DNA of 64,000 nt, taken from the NCBI GenBank assembly GCA_032622095.1, contig CP136069.1, forward strand, positions 159,701,043 through 159,765,042, in the 5' to 3' direction. The DNA comes from Siphonodentalium dalli. Its lineage: Eukaryota; Mollusca; Scaphopoda; Gadilida; Siphonodentaliidae. Position 1 is the stretch's first letter; each line of letters starts with the position of its first letter. The position numbers and the translations under genes were made by a program. Under the pieces are notes generated by a model. That model was not told the DNA's origin, searched no databases, and worked only from the letters and a program-made list of their open reading frames with translations. This document shows positions 33,801 through 48,800 of this stretch, piece after piece.

Positions 33801-36800
33801 ACGAATTTCCACATCTATGGCTGAAGGTCCGAGCTTCTTCATGTAATTCAGCACTGGGCCATCTGAAATGTATTGGATTCCATGCAAGCTTGCAAATTGT
33901 GTTTGTCATTTGCAGAATGAGGTCCCCAGAGTTTGAATTTAGTGATACTATCTTGCATAGTGGGCTAGCATCACCAAATTCACCCTCTGGGGACCTTATT
34001 CTGCTTTGGGTGGCTTTATGCATATTCGGTTAATGGCATAAGAAAAGCCATGCACCAATGCTATACAATTAAGTGAAATTGATTAGAGCAAAATTGGCAC
34101 AAGGACCCTTAACTTCAAATAATTTGAGAATTTGTGTCATTATGTACATTTGTCTATACATGTACTTCTTAAGTTAGTTCTCCCTGCCACAAAACTAAGG
34201 CAAAGTTGGTGTTACAAAATATCAAATTGGACAATACAACATGATTTAACGCCATAATGTGAAATTTAGATAATGACTTAGGGATTATTGTATACAGCAT
34301 TTATCACACTTCTTTTCCACCTACTTTATTATCTTTCTTGTCTATTTCATAATCTCCTCCCTTTTATCACTCCTCCATCTTTCTGATCCCTGCACTCGCT
34401 TAACTAACTTCCCAACATTTATTTGAAAACACAGAACAATATTCAAATTCCCGTCCTCTTTACCCTGTAGCTGTCTATTGACACTCGGGGTAACATTTTT
34501 GGAGGAAAAGATTTTTATAAAAGCCATAGGCTCATGGCTTGTTATCTAATCCTCATTTGAACTATGTTTTTTTCTCAATATGTATAATTGTCAATGTGAT
34601 GTTCTGTTCTTTTGTTCAAATAAATATTGTTTACACTAAATTGATATTGACGATAACTTGATAAGCAGTCGCTACACAACGAAAATAGGAGAGCTGTAAT
34701 ATGTAAATTAAAATTATGAAATAATGGTTCAGATATGGAGTCTTTATGTTCACATCATCACCCTGATAACTATGAATAACATCCAAACATAATTGTGAGA
34801 GAATGGCAGTATTTAATAGCATTGTTTTGGTAGAATGGCAGCATTTATTTTAATATTTTTTTTTTATTAGAGGTTATTTTAAAATGCCAACAGTAACCAA
34901 AACGAAACGAAATCCTAAAAGCGCACGCTCATTTATAGCGCTCGAAGTCCGGTTCAGATATTAATATGCTGCACAATTGAATTTGTTTTCAAAGTTCTTT
35001 TACCAAACAGAGGGAATGGTGAACTGACACATTTTGAGATGAAAAGTTGTAATCTTCATTGTAAGGTGTGATAATCTCAACTGTCAGTCTCACAGTTGAA
35101 GACACCTAACAATGTTTTCACAGCTCTCAGCAAGCAAGACTCAGGTGTGAATATATGTTTCCAGTTTGGATCAATAAAGGTGTTAATTGTTTTGATAACA
35201 CACAGTGAATGGACAACTGTGTGAAATCACTGTTGGCAGTGGTAAGGAAGTTAATTAGCATGAATATATGGGGGGGGGGGCATTTAATGCAATTCTGACA
35301 ATTATAGTGGTGGAGGAAAGACCATGCATGGGTTAACATAGAATTGGAAATGACACCATTGGATGTAAAATTCACAGACCCCTGTGATGGTCAGTGGTGA
35401 CCGTTTATTAGTAGACTATTTAATGAGCTAACCTGACTATTAACTAAGAAAATGAGGCTGAGCCATCACTGAAAGTGGTACATGTGTAAAAGAACACTAC
35501 ATAATACATGTATACAATTAAACAAGATGAATGGAAATCATGGATTCATATAAAATTACATATTACTTAAATATGTCATTTTGGGGTATCTTTTTGAGAT
35601 TTAAAAAAAAAAAAAAAAAAAAAAAAGCCTCCCTGCCTCGTCTGATATTTATGGAAAATTGCCTGAGAACACGGGTATTTTTTTTAATGGCCTACGTAGA
35701 AATTTTTATTGGCACGCTCAGTGACGGAAGAGCTTAGCACAATGATGTCGATGTCAATACATTTATTATTATGTTAATTAGAATGTAATTATGATATTTG
35801 ATTTGTGTTGGGTTATTTAGTGTTGACTTCGAGATAAACGTGGGTGATAAGGGTGGTTGAACAATTTTGTCAACATGAATAGACACATTTAAAATGGAAC
35901 TGTATTTTTTCTTGAAGGTGTCTTTACTTCCTGTTTGGTTGTTATCCACTAAATACAACTCGAGCCCAGCTAAAGCTTGGCTCGAATCGAAATAAGTGCA
36001 CTCGGTTAATATATTTTGTTAGAATTGCGACTCATTAGAGATCCTATATTTAATTTTGATAATATATATTTGATGAAGAAGAAAAATTGTTCCTGTTCAA
36101 GTTACTATGATGCGAGATAAGTCAAGATATGAAGAGAAGATCTTGATTTGTTTGTTGAATATCTCAAATACATTTTTTTTGGACAAAATAAGTAATAGAA
36201 GTAAATATTGTATATCAAATTTAAAAGATAAAGTATTATAGCAATAATCGATGCCTGGCTTAAAATTCTTTGATAATTCATAAAGTTTAGAGACTTACAG
36301 TTATCTGTCTCACTAGAGGCTACGATAAGTTTTCCAAGGTCTGATAGAGGCTGTATGCTGCCTGGTATGAGCTTGCTCGATTCCTGAAATGAAATATAGG
36401 TTTACATGCAAAGTAGCAAACAAATTGGCAATGATTTTGGCTTTAATTAATGACCTGTTTTACATGACTAAGTCATACTTGAACATCTATGAAAAAGAAA
36501 TAGCACCCATTCAACTTGGTTTTCAGTGATGGCAGGTCTAAACATGAGTTTATGGCTTTATACTTCAGACACTTATTGAGTTAACACTTTCTATATTGAA
36601 TGGATTCTCCCATTCAGTCATGAAGGTATACATTGTAAAGGTTTATAATTCATATGGTCGTTTGTTGAACTTATTATCTGAACATTTCCTAAGGGAACTA
36701 CTCAACAATGAGTATTTAGTATAGAAAGGGTTAATCTCAAACACGACTCACATATTTATGTTCGTATTAACTTCATTTGCACTAGGGAAAAATCCTGATA

Positions 36801-39800
36801 GCTAGTCTGAATTTAGAGTGAAAACAAAACCAAACCTAACCACGTGATTTTGGTAAAATAAAACGAACCACAGGTTAAAAATAATAAATACCAGTCCCTA
36901 TGATGAACACTGAAAACACTGGACAGTGTATATAATAGAAAAACATAATATAATACATGACAGGCAGACAAACAGATTATACAAGTGCAGAAGGATGCCT
37001 AGTAATTGATGAGTAATGTTCAGATAATAACCCACAGACAGTTTGTTAAAACTTATTATCTGAACATTTCCTAAGGGAACTACTCAGCATTGAGTATTTA
37101 GAAAATAAAGTGTTAATATAACAGACACGAATCTAATTAGATACTTTGTTATTGTACCTTATCCTTATCTATGGAATCGTCATCATAAGCAAATTTTGGC
37201 TGCAGTCCAGCAATGGTCGGAAGGAAGAAAGGTGCTGCTTTAGGTGCCTTTGGTGGTTCTTTTGGTTTATTTCTTTGCTGAAAAGAATAACTACATTTAA
37301 AGAGATACCCTTTTCTCATTTGAAGAATTTTAATGGTGCAATCAAGTCTTTAAATAGTGTGTCTATCATTGGAGGAATGAGGTCCACAGAGGGTGAATTT
37401 AGTGATGATATCCCACACAGTGGGCTAGCATCACCAAATTCACCCTCTGGGAACCTCATTCTGTTTAGTCATCATCTTCTGGGAAGTGTCTATTGTCTCA
37501 AATTAACATTGTTTTTAGTTACTTTTTCCCTTCTGTTCAGTTTCTAATCCACTAATTTGCAGAAGATAAAAAGCAAAATCAAGGTGACTAATGGGTGAAC
37601 ATCGCCAACTTCAAATGGGTAACTTCAATCTGATCCTAGGTCTCCCATAGCAGTCGAGGCCTAAGCAGATTGAAGTCCCCAGAGGGTGAATTTGGTCCTC
37701 TGTGGACTTCATTCTGCAAATGTCAGACACACGATATCCAGGTTTGGTATCTTTTCAGTAAAATATCAACAACAATGGTTGAAAATCTTCATAATGACTC
37801 ACCTTTATCACATCCAGGTTAATAACTCACTTCATAATGACTCACCATTATCACATCCAGGTTAATAACTCACTTCATAATGACTCACCTTTATCACAAC
37901 GAGGTCCAATAAGTTAAATCTTCATAATGACTCACCTTTATCACATCTATGTTAATAACTCACTTCATAATGACTCGCCTTTATCACATCTATGTTAATA
38001 ACTCACTTCATAATGACTCACCTTTATCACATCTATGTTAATAACTCACTTCATAATGACTCACCTTTATCACATCCAGGTTAATAACTCACTTCATAAT
38101 GACTCACCTTTATCACATCCAGAATAAATCACATAATGATGACTCACCTTTATCACATCCAGGTTAATGACTCACATCATAATGACTCACCTTTATCACA
38201 TCCATGATAATAAATCACATAATGATGACTCACCTTTATCACATACAGGTTAATAACTCACATAATGATGACTCACCTTTATCACATCCATGATAATAAA
38301 TCACATAATGATGACTCACCTTTATCACATACAGGTTAATGACACACCATTGTCACATCCAGGTCATAATGACTCATCTTTATCACAACGAGGTCCAATA
38401 AGTTGAATCTTTATAATGACTCACCTTTATCACATCTATGTTAATAACTCACTTCATAATGACTCATCTTTATCACATCCAGGTCATAATGACTCACCTT
38501 TATCACATCCAAGTTAACAACTCACTTCATGACTCACCTTTATCACATCAAGTTTAATAACTCACCTTTATCACATCCAGGTTAATGACTCACCTTTATC
38601 ACATCCAGGTTAATGACTCACCTTTATCACATCCAGGTTAATGACTCACCTTTATCACATCCAGGTTAATGACTCACCTTTATCACATCCAGGTTAATAA
38701 CTCACCTTTATCACATCTATGTTAATAACTCACTTCATAATGACTCACCTTTATCACATCCAGGTTAATAACTCACTTCATAATGACTCACCTTTATCAC
38801 ATCCAGAATAAATCACATAATGATGACTCACCTTTATCACATCCAGGTTAATGACTCACATCATAATGACTCACCTTTATCACATCCATGATAATAAATC
38901 ACATAATGATGACTCACCTTTATCACATACAGGTTAATAACTCACATAATGATGACTCACCTTTATCACATCCATGATAATAAATCACATAATGATGACT
39001 CACCTTTATCACATACAGGTTAATGACACACCATTGTCACATCCAGGTCATAATGACTCATCTTTATCACAACGAGGTCCAATAAGTTGAATCTTTATAA
39101 TGACTCACCTTTATCACATCTATGTTAATAACTCACTTCATAATGACTCATCTTTATCACATCCAGGTCATAATGACTCACCTTTATCACATCCAAGTTA
39201 ACAACTCACTTCATGACTCACCTTTATCACATCAAGTTTAATAACTCACCTTTATCACATCCAGGTTAATGACTCACCTTTATCACATCCAGGTTAATGA
39301 CTCACCTTTATCACATCCAGGTTAATGACTCACCTTTATCACATCCAGGTTAATGACTCACCTTTATCACATCCAGGTTAATAACTCACCTTTATCACAT
39401 CGAGTTTAATGACTCACCTTTATCACATCAAGTTTAATGACTCACCTTTATCACATCAAGTTTAATGACTCACCTTTATCACATCGAGTTTAATGACTCA
39501 CCTTTATCACATCCAGGTTAACAACTCACTTCATGACTCACCTTTATCACATCCAGGTTAATGACTCACCTTTATCACATCGAGTTTAATGACTCGCCTT
39601 TATCACATCCAGGTTAATGACTCACCTTTGTCAATTCCAGGTTAATGACTCACCTTTATCACATCGAGTTTAATGACTCACCTTTATCACATCCAGGTTA
39701 ACAACTCACTTCATGACTCACCTTTATCACATCAAGTTTAATGACTCACCTTTATCCCATCCAGGTTAATAACTCACCTTTATCACATCCAGGTTAATAA

Positions 39801-42800
39801 CTCACCTTTATCACATCGAGTTTAATGACTCACCTTTATCCCATCCAGGTTAATAACTCACCTTTATCACATCGAGTTTAATGACTCACCTTTATCACAT
39901 CCAGGTTAATGACTCACCTTTATCACATCCAAGTTAATGACTCACCTTTATCACATCGAGTTTAATAACTCACCTTTATCACATCCAGGTTAATAACTCA
40001 CCTTTATCACATCCAGGTTAATGACTCACCTTTATCACATCCAGGTTAATGACTCACCTTATCACATCCAGGTTAATGACTCACCTTTATCACATCGAGT
40101 TTAATGACTCACCTTTATCACATCGAGTTTAATGACTCACCTTTATCACATCCAGGTTAATAACTCACCTTTATCACATCCAGGTTAATAACTCACCTTT
40201 ATCACATCCAGGTTAATGACTCACCTTTATCACATCCAGGTTAATGACTCACCTTATCACATCCAGGTTAATGACTCACCTTTATCACATCGAGTTTAAT
40301 GACTCACCTTTATCACATCGAGTTTAATGACTCACCTTTATCACATCCAGGTTAATGACTCACCTTATCACATCCAGGTTAATGACTCACCTTTATCACA
40401 TCGAGTTTAATAACTCACCTTTATCACATCCAGGTTAATAACTCACCTTTATCACATCCAGGTTAATGACTCACCTTTATCACATCCAGGTTAATGACTC
40501 ACCTTTATCACATCCAGGTTAATGACTCACCTTTATCACATCGAGTTTAATGACTGACCTTTATCACATCGAGTTTAATGACTCACCTTTATCACATCCA
40601 GGTTAATGACTCACCTTTATCACATCGAGTTTAATGACTCACCTTTATCACATCCAGGTTAATGACTCACCTTTATCACATCGAGTTTAATAACTCACCT
40701 TTATCACATCCAGGTTAATGACTCACCTTTATCACATCGAGTTTAATGACTCACCTTTATCACATCCAGGTTAATGACTCACCTTTATCACATCGAGTTT
40801 AATGACTCACCTTTATCACATCGAGTTTAATGACTCACCTTTATCACATCCAGGTTAATGACTCACCTTTATCACATCCAGGTTAATAACTCACCTTTAT
40901 CACATCGAGTTTAATGACTCACCTTTATCCCATCCAGGTTAATAACTCACCTTTATCACATCGAGTTTAATGACTCACCTTTATCACATCCAGGTTAATG
41001 ACTCACCTTTATCACATCCAGGTTAATGACTCACCTTTATCACATCCAGGTTAATGACTCACCTTTATCACATCGAGTTTAATAACTCACCTTTATCACA
41101 TCCAGGTTAATGACTCACCTTTATCACATCGAGTTTAATGACTCACCTTTATCACATCCAGGTTAATGACTCACCTTTATCACATCGAGTTTAATGACTC
41201 ACCTTTATCACATCCAGGTTAATGACTCACCTTTATCACATCGAGTTTAATAACTCACCTTTATCACATCCAGGTTAATGACTCACCTTTATCACATCGA
41301 GTTTAATGACTCACCTTTATCACATCCAGGTTAATGACTCACCTTTATCACATCGAGTTTAATGACTCACCTTTATCACATCGAGTTTAATGACTCACCT
41401 TTATCACATCCAGGTTAATGACTCACCTTTATCACATCCAGGTTAATAACTCACCTTTATCACATCCAGGTTAATAACTCACCTTTATCACATCGAGTTT
41501 ATTGACTCACCTTTATCCCATCCAGGTTAATAACTCACCTTTATCACATCGAGTTTAATGACTCACCTTTATCACATCCAGGTTAATGACTCACCTTTAT
41601 CACATCAAGGTCCAATAAGTTTTGCCATCGTGAATTTGGTAGCAGAGAGAGGGTGATCAGTTCATTTGAAATTTGTTCTCTCGACTTGAATTCTGACATC
41701 TCGTATTTTTCTAATTCTTCTGAAGACTCCTCTTCTTGTTCTGTGAAACAATGAAATCATGAAAATGTCATAATGGGCAGAGCATAGTGGTTGCTAGAAG
41801 ATGCAATCATCTCCTCAAATACATTAATTAGTTTTACAGCCTATGCTTATGCAGGTTGACACACACAAGAACATACATTGTTCTAATCTTTAGTAGTGAA
41901 ATATTCATGGATAAATTTGCAACGCCAGTGCACAAATCACAAATTCAGTAAATTAATATTTGAAAACAATTTTTTTTTTTAATACAGTCAAACTTGCCTT
42001 GAAACATGAATAAGATTCCTTTGTGCGGATCAATATTCTGTGTTAACCGGTAATAATCACACCATCTGCATTCACACAATTAGCTTCAGTAAGAACCCTG
42101 TTTTTAAGTTATTAGGTCTAAATTAGGAACAGTCCCAGATAGGCATTGATTAAATAAAACAAATGGTCTTGTATATATATAGAATTAGTGCATAATAAAT
42201 TAATCAGATTCCTTTGTGTGGATCGAAATTATTACAGGAATTGAACCAGAATCGTTATTGCAGGATAGATTATGAAGGCTTAATGTACTTTGCACCTTAT
42301 TTGGTTAGAAGGAACTAAATGTTTTACATATGCCTCAGTGTTAAAGTTTGGCCACGCCCACGCTAAATTCCAAACTGAGCTACTAAAATCACCTTGTGAC
42401 AATCTTCCAGCCGCTGGCATGTGTAGAGTAACAGGAACATAATCTGAGGGCAAAGGTCGCAGGGAGACATGTGTGAACAATGTCATATTGGACCAGAGAT
42501 ATACCCCAATGTCGTCTACATGAGATGTCGCCAGGAAATCTCCAGTTGGTGAGAAAGACATCGAAGTTACAGCCAAGTCAACAAGAAAACAATCAATCAA
42601 CCTGAAATTTATTGAATCGAAAAATAAACAATCGATCAACCTGAAATTTATTAACAATAACATTAAACCTTCCATGACTGGAGCTTCCTGAAATATTATG
42701 AAAACCTTGTTCCAATCCTATGGGAGACTTGCATATATAAGAGAATACATTGGCCTTGCAATATTTACCTTGACCTGAAAAGCCAGTGCATTCTCTTATG

Positions 42801-45800
42801 TATATGATAAATTTCTTCTCATGATATTTTCATTGCAAAATGTATGGATCAAAAGATGTTAATATTTCGTTGACAAGAGCATCAATAGGGTGTGGCAAAA
42901 TACGCCCCCTGGTAATTTCAACAAAGTGCTATAACTCTGGTCAAAATTGGTGGTCGGAACCCAAATAAAAAATTTACCTGTATATTACAGGTATATTAGG
43001 CTAGTAAATTCACATACCAAATTTCATTTCATTCAGTTCAGACTTACTAAAGTTATCATCCGGAAACAGAAAATGTGTGCAAATTACAACAAAAAGGGCC
43101 ATACTCTGGTGAAAATTGAAGGACAGAACCCAAATTCGAAGTTGACCTGTATCTTGTACTAGTAAACCCACATAACAAATTTCATTCCATTTAGTTCAGA
43201 CTTACTAAAATTATCATCTGGAAACGAAAAAGCAAACAGACGGATGGATGGACTAATAACAAAATACAACCATTTTATATTCAAAACAGGCAAATATTAA
43301 AAGGTAAATTGCAATGAGAGGTCGCAAATCAGTTGATGAGGGTGAAAGTTGACTTTCATGAACTTAATTAGTTACTTTTTTAGTTAGCTTGCACAGAGAA
43401 AATTGGGGAGGAGAGTTTACTCATAATTACTCAGTATACCTACCTTCCTGTAGGCATGTCCCATATTCGGACAGATGAATCCATAGATGATGTTACAAAC
43501 CATCTCGCATCTGGACTGTATGTCTGAAAGTGAAAGGGTACAAAGTAAGTCCATGGATTCACATACCTTACAAAATATTCAGGATAATGAATGTTTTTTT
43601 GCAGAATTTGAGATAATAAAGTTCTGTTATTATTTTGAGATAATCAACATTTACTCAAAAGGTATGGAAACATCCATGATAAGGTATTTTGTGGAAAAAT
43701 GTTTCTGTTATTATTTTTCTCAACTCTGTGGACATCATTCTGAAAATGACAGGTACACTATTTGCAGACTTGTGCCCCTTTATGACTTACCATATCTGTT
43801 ATCACATTTGTGTGACCTGTGAAACTCCTGACCACATTTCTTGTGTCTATATCAATAATTACTACACTAAAGTTATCCAGAGAAACAGCCAACATGGAAC
43901 TGAAATGGACAAAATATTCTCTATTAAAAAAGGCAATCAAGGTAAGAAAAATGCTGACAAGATTCTGTATCTATTCCAGATATAGTTTCAGGGTATGGGA
44001 GACTCACATATATAAGAGAATGCACTGGCACAGGATTTTTAGTGCAATTTTTTCTACCTGAGTTCTGGCCCTTAGTTTGTCTAATATATTTTTAGCAAAT
44101 TTAAGACCTTCAGCATGATTTCTTGAACAAACATCACCGAAATCCATTTATATTTAGTTCTCTATGGAGCTTCATATGGATTGTTAACAACTGTATCTCA
44201 ATCGAGTTGGCTCACCTTTCTCTATGGAGCTTCATACGAGATAAGTATGAGTCTAGTTTTATATCACTTCCTAATGCTTCCTTTGTTTTAAATCTCCAGA
44301 ATTTTACACAGCCATCTGCTCCACCTGTCACCACAATCTGATTAAGACTGTCCACACATAATCCACGGACAGCATCATTATGAGCTGCAAAAGACATGGA
44401 AGACTGTAAGCAACTCTGGATATAGTGAGTAGGACATTTGCAAAAGGAGGTCCCCAGAGGTGAACTTTGCAGTTGATAAACAATTGGAGATTGTGAATAA
44501 AGAACTTGAAGAGAGGAATGTTATAAGGTAGCTAGAAGAGAGCGTGCATCAACGGGAGAAAGCAAAGGAGTTTGAAATATCAAAACTCTCTGTGGAGGTT
44601 AGCTAGCCTGGATATAGTGTGTCTGAAATTTGCATAATGAGTCCCTAGAGAGTGAATTTAGTGACATTATCCCGCACAGTGGGCTAGCATCACAATATTC
44701 ACTCTCAGGGACCCATTGTGCTTAGGCTTCAACTGCTATGGGAGACCTAGGATCAGACTGAAGTTTCCCAGTTAAAGTTGGTGATGTTCACCCTTAGTCA
44801 CCTCGATTATGCATTTAATCTTCTGCAAATTAAGGGATATAGAAACTTCCTAGAAGGCAAAAAGTGACTAAAACAATGTTAATTTGAGACTAAAGATACG
44901 TCCCAGAAGATGAGGCCTAAGCAAAATGAGGTCCCCAGAGGGTGAATTTGGTGATGCTAGCCCACCGTGCGGGATAGCATCATTATATTTACCCTCTGGA
45001 GATCTCATTCTGCAAATGGCAGACACACTATTTGCAGGCTTGCCAATTAGCAATTTTACCAGTGATAAAATGCTGATAAGTTCACCGGTCAACCACATAT
45101 TTTACCACTGAGAGGGGTAACCAATGTTTAAACTTCGCTATTCTGACATGGTCCCTATCTTGGACAGGTATTAATTTACCTTGGGGATTGCCAACGCTTC
45201 CTCTGTGGAGACCAGATTGTAGATTGTAGATGTCTACATGACCAGAGCTGTAACCTATCACAACGAAGTTACCGCATGACGTGATGTCTGCACACTGCAA
45301 GGATAAAGCAGCGTTAAAAGAATCAGAAACCAAAATATTAGGCTTTGCTTTTTGCAAATGGTACAAAGCCTGAAAAAAGACCCACATTTGAGACAAAAAC
45401 AAAAAGAAAGTGTCAATGACACGGAAGCTCAACTTGATAAAGGGTCTATTGTCAAATGTTACAGTTAATGAAGTGATAGAAATGCCCAAATACTAAACAC
45501 CCAATGGATTTAGTCATACAAAGAGTAAAATCCAAGATGGCCACTAGAAGCAATGTTTTTTAACAAAATTTGGAAAAAATGGTAAGCTGCCATCTATATG
45601 ATGCCATATTGGCATAAAACATAAAAAAAGAAAAAACCAAGGAATCAATAGTTTTTTTTGTGATCTCACCAGAGCTGCTGCTTGACAATGATCTGGTCCT
45701 GATTTGAATCTACTGTGTTTCAACATGTGTTCACCCATTGTGGCTCGCTGATAACTCCATGTGGTGGCCACACATACATTTCTATGACAAGCTACAATGT

Positions 45801-48800
45801 TATCCCAATCACTCTGTCGACATGGTTCTGTAAAAATAATAAACAGTACAGAAAACAAACCAATAAAATATATGTATGCAATGTCACACTATCAATACTA
45901 ATGGAAGGTATTTCCATTATATGACTTAATATCTCATGTATATGGGTAAAAAGAGTTTGTGCTATATAATTTATATACTCCCAATTGCTTCTTCTACGAA
46001 TCATATCTTAGTTCTATTTAGTGAATGAAAAACTAAACATAACACATAAACTAAGTAAAAACTAAAGATGTTTAACCTTTCTATACTAAATGAAAGTTAT
46101 GAAAGTACATTGGAATGGTCTAGTATTCATCTGGAGAGGTTTTCAGAAAAACTAAGAAAATGACAGGTAACTAGAGGTGTGACTGTCCCAATGGGACTAC
46201 GGATACCCCCGTTTTTAAAATACTAAGATGTTTCACATGTCAGTGAACATTTAGTTAAAATAATAAAATAACAGTTCCCATTGCAGGTGTACAATCATAA
46301 CCCTAATCTTAAACCTATTGACCGAAAAATGTAGGAATAAAAGCTTGGACAAAATTATGTATTTTGCGAAAAAAAATCTAAGTCGAAAAAGGGGAATAAC
46401 TCAACCAAAAAATGTCGGACAGACGTCATAATCGCAGGTGCAAAAGTTCCCATGGTACTAAATATATGTGCCACATTTTAAAAAAATTGACCGAAAAATG
46501 TAGGAACGGACGGACAGACAAGCTGACTCCAGTATACCTCCCCTAACTTCGTTGCGGGGGGTATAATAACAAGTACAGAAGGAATCCTAATTATTGGTAG
46601 GAAAACGTTCAGATGCTATGCTATGTGGGTTGCGTCACAAAATTCACCCTCTGGGAACCTCATTCTGCAAATGTCAGGCACCTTATTCTCAGGCCTGGTT
46701 TTGTGATGCTTATGAAAATATTTTAGAAACCCAAATTGAGTATTATTTTTACCTGATGTGAAGTGCACAATGGGTGGCATCTCATGTGTGTCATGTTTTA
46801 ATCCCTGTCGTCTCGACTTAGCTTTGTTGTATGATGCTCTGCCCAAGCTTTTATTGTGCTTGTCGTGAACCACAGAGAATGATCGTAGAGTACTGTCTTG
46901 ACCTGAAATTTAAAAAATAGTTGTATGGAAATTTCATTTACATGTTCTTTATAGAGGATCTCTAATGAGTCGCAATTCTAGACAAAATTTATTAATCGAG
47001 TGCACTAAATTTTGCCAGACTCGAATCAAATTTAGTGGATGAAGTTAACAAATTTTGTATAGAATTGCAACAAATTTGAGATCCAGTTGATCACATAATC
47101 ACAATTTAGCAAGGAAAAATGACCTCCAAATGGCTGGAGTTAAAAAACATTATTATTGATTTCCTTATCACAAATTGACTGTATTCACAATCAAAGAGGA
47201 AGTAACGGCACCTTCAAGAAAAAATACAGTTGCATTATAAATGTGTCTTTTCATGTTGACAAAATTGTTCAATCACCCTTATCACCCATGTTTATTACAC
47301 AGTCAACACTAAATAACCCAACACAAATTGAATGCCATAATTATATTCTAATTAACATAATAGTAATATTGATTGATATCATAGCGCTAAGCTCTTACCA
47401 TCACTGGGCATACCGATAACAGATGTGTGTCTTACTAAAAAATATGAGGCTGGGTTTAGGGGCTAATTATGTGATAAAATAATTGTAAGGTTAATTCACA
47501 AGAATCAGAGTACTGTATACACCCATCTGTAAGCCCATCCTCGAAGATAAGCCCAGTTCAATTTTGTTTTAACCCTAAATAAAACATGGGGTGCTCCTCG
47601 TAAATAAGCCCATAAGTTTTAATAAGAATTAGCTAGATTAATAAGCATTAGTGTAACTAAATTAACTTGTGAACACATCATATAACCAACCCTATTGTGT
47701 TTACAAATTAATCCCAAATTTACAACCTTATTTAAATTGACCCCAAATGTATCTGTCTATCACTGTTTCTGGTTATTATCATGTGATTTTATCTTCTTAA
47801 CTAGAGGTGTAAATGTCCCAATGGGACTAAGGATACCCCCCCCCTGTGTTTTTAAAATACTAAGATGTTTCACATGTCAGTAAACATTTAGTTAAAATAA
47901 TAAAATAACAGTTCCCATTTCAGGTGCACAACCCTAACCCTAATCTTAAACCTATTGACCGAAAAATGTAGGAATAAAAGCTCGGACAAAATTATGCATG
48001 TTGCGAAAATGTTCTAAGTCGAAAAAGGGAAATAACTCCACACAAAAAAGTCGGACAGACATCATAATCGCAGGTGCACAGGTTCCCATGGTACTAAATA
48101 TCAGTGCCAATATTAAAAAACATTGACCTAAAAATGTAGGAATAAAAGCTCGGACAAAATTATGCATGTTGCAAACAAATTTCTAAGTCGAAAAAGGGGG
48201 ATAACTCCACCAAAAAATGTCGGACAGACGTCGTAATCGCAGGTGCACAGGTTCCCATGGTACTAAATATTGTGCCAAGTTAAAACAAAATTTACCTAAA
48301 AATGTAGGAATAAAAGCTCCGACAAAATTATACATGTTGCGAAAAATTTCTAAGTCGAAAAAGGGGGGGGGTAACTCCACCAAAAAAAGTCTGACAGACG
48401 TCATAATTGCAGGTGCACAGGTTCCCATGGTGGTTGATGTCTGTGCCAAGTTTCACGGAAATTGATCAAAAAAACGACTGAGAAAAACTCCGGACAAATT
48501 TGTGTCCACGGACGGACAGACGAGCTGATTCCAGTATACTAATATAAATACTAATCCAGTATAAGGCCACATAAAAATGCAACTTCGTTTCTCAAGGACC
48601 GCCGTGTCTTAAAAAACTGTGCGCATTGGCACTTTTTATCGCCGGCTTATAATAAGCTTACTACCCTACCGCGCGTTCCAAATTTTCACTGTTGAGATTG
48701 GCAGGATGAAAGCAATGTAAGTATATACGGTAGAGTTATGCCTCTTTGGTGGTAAAAGTACACCGGATTCCGGGCTGCGAGATCGAGCGCACCTCCTCGT

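Noticed and set aside
37786-41594. CRISPR-like array
   Set aside because: Units are directly tandem without unique spacers, the genome is eukaryotic, and the unit is explained by the exon 15 junction.
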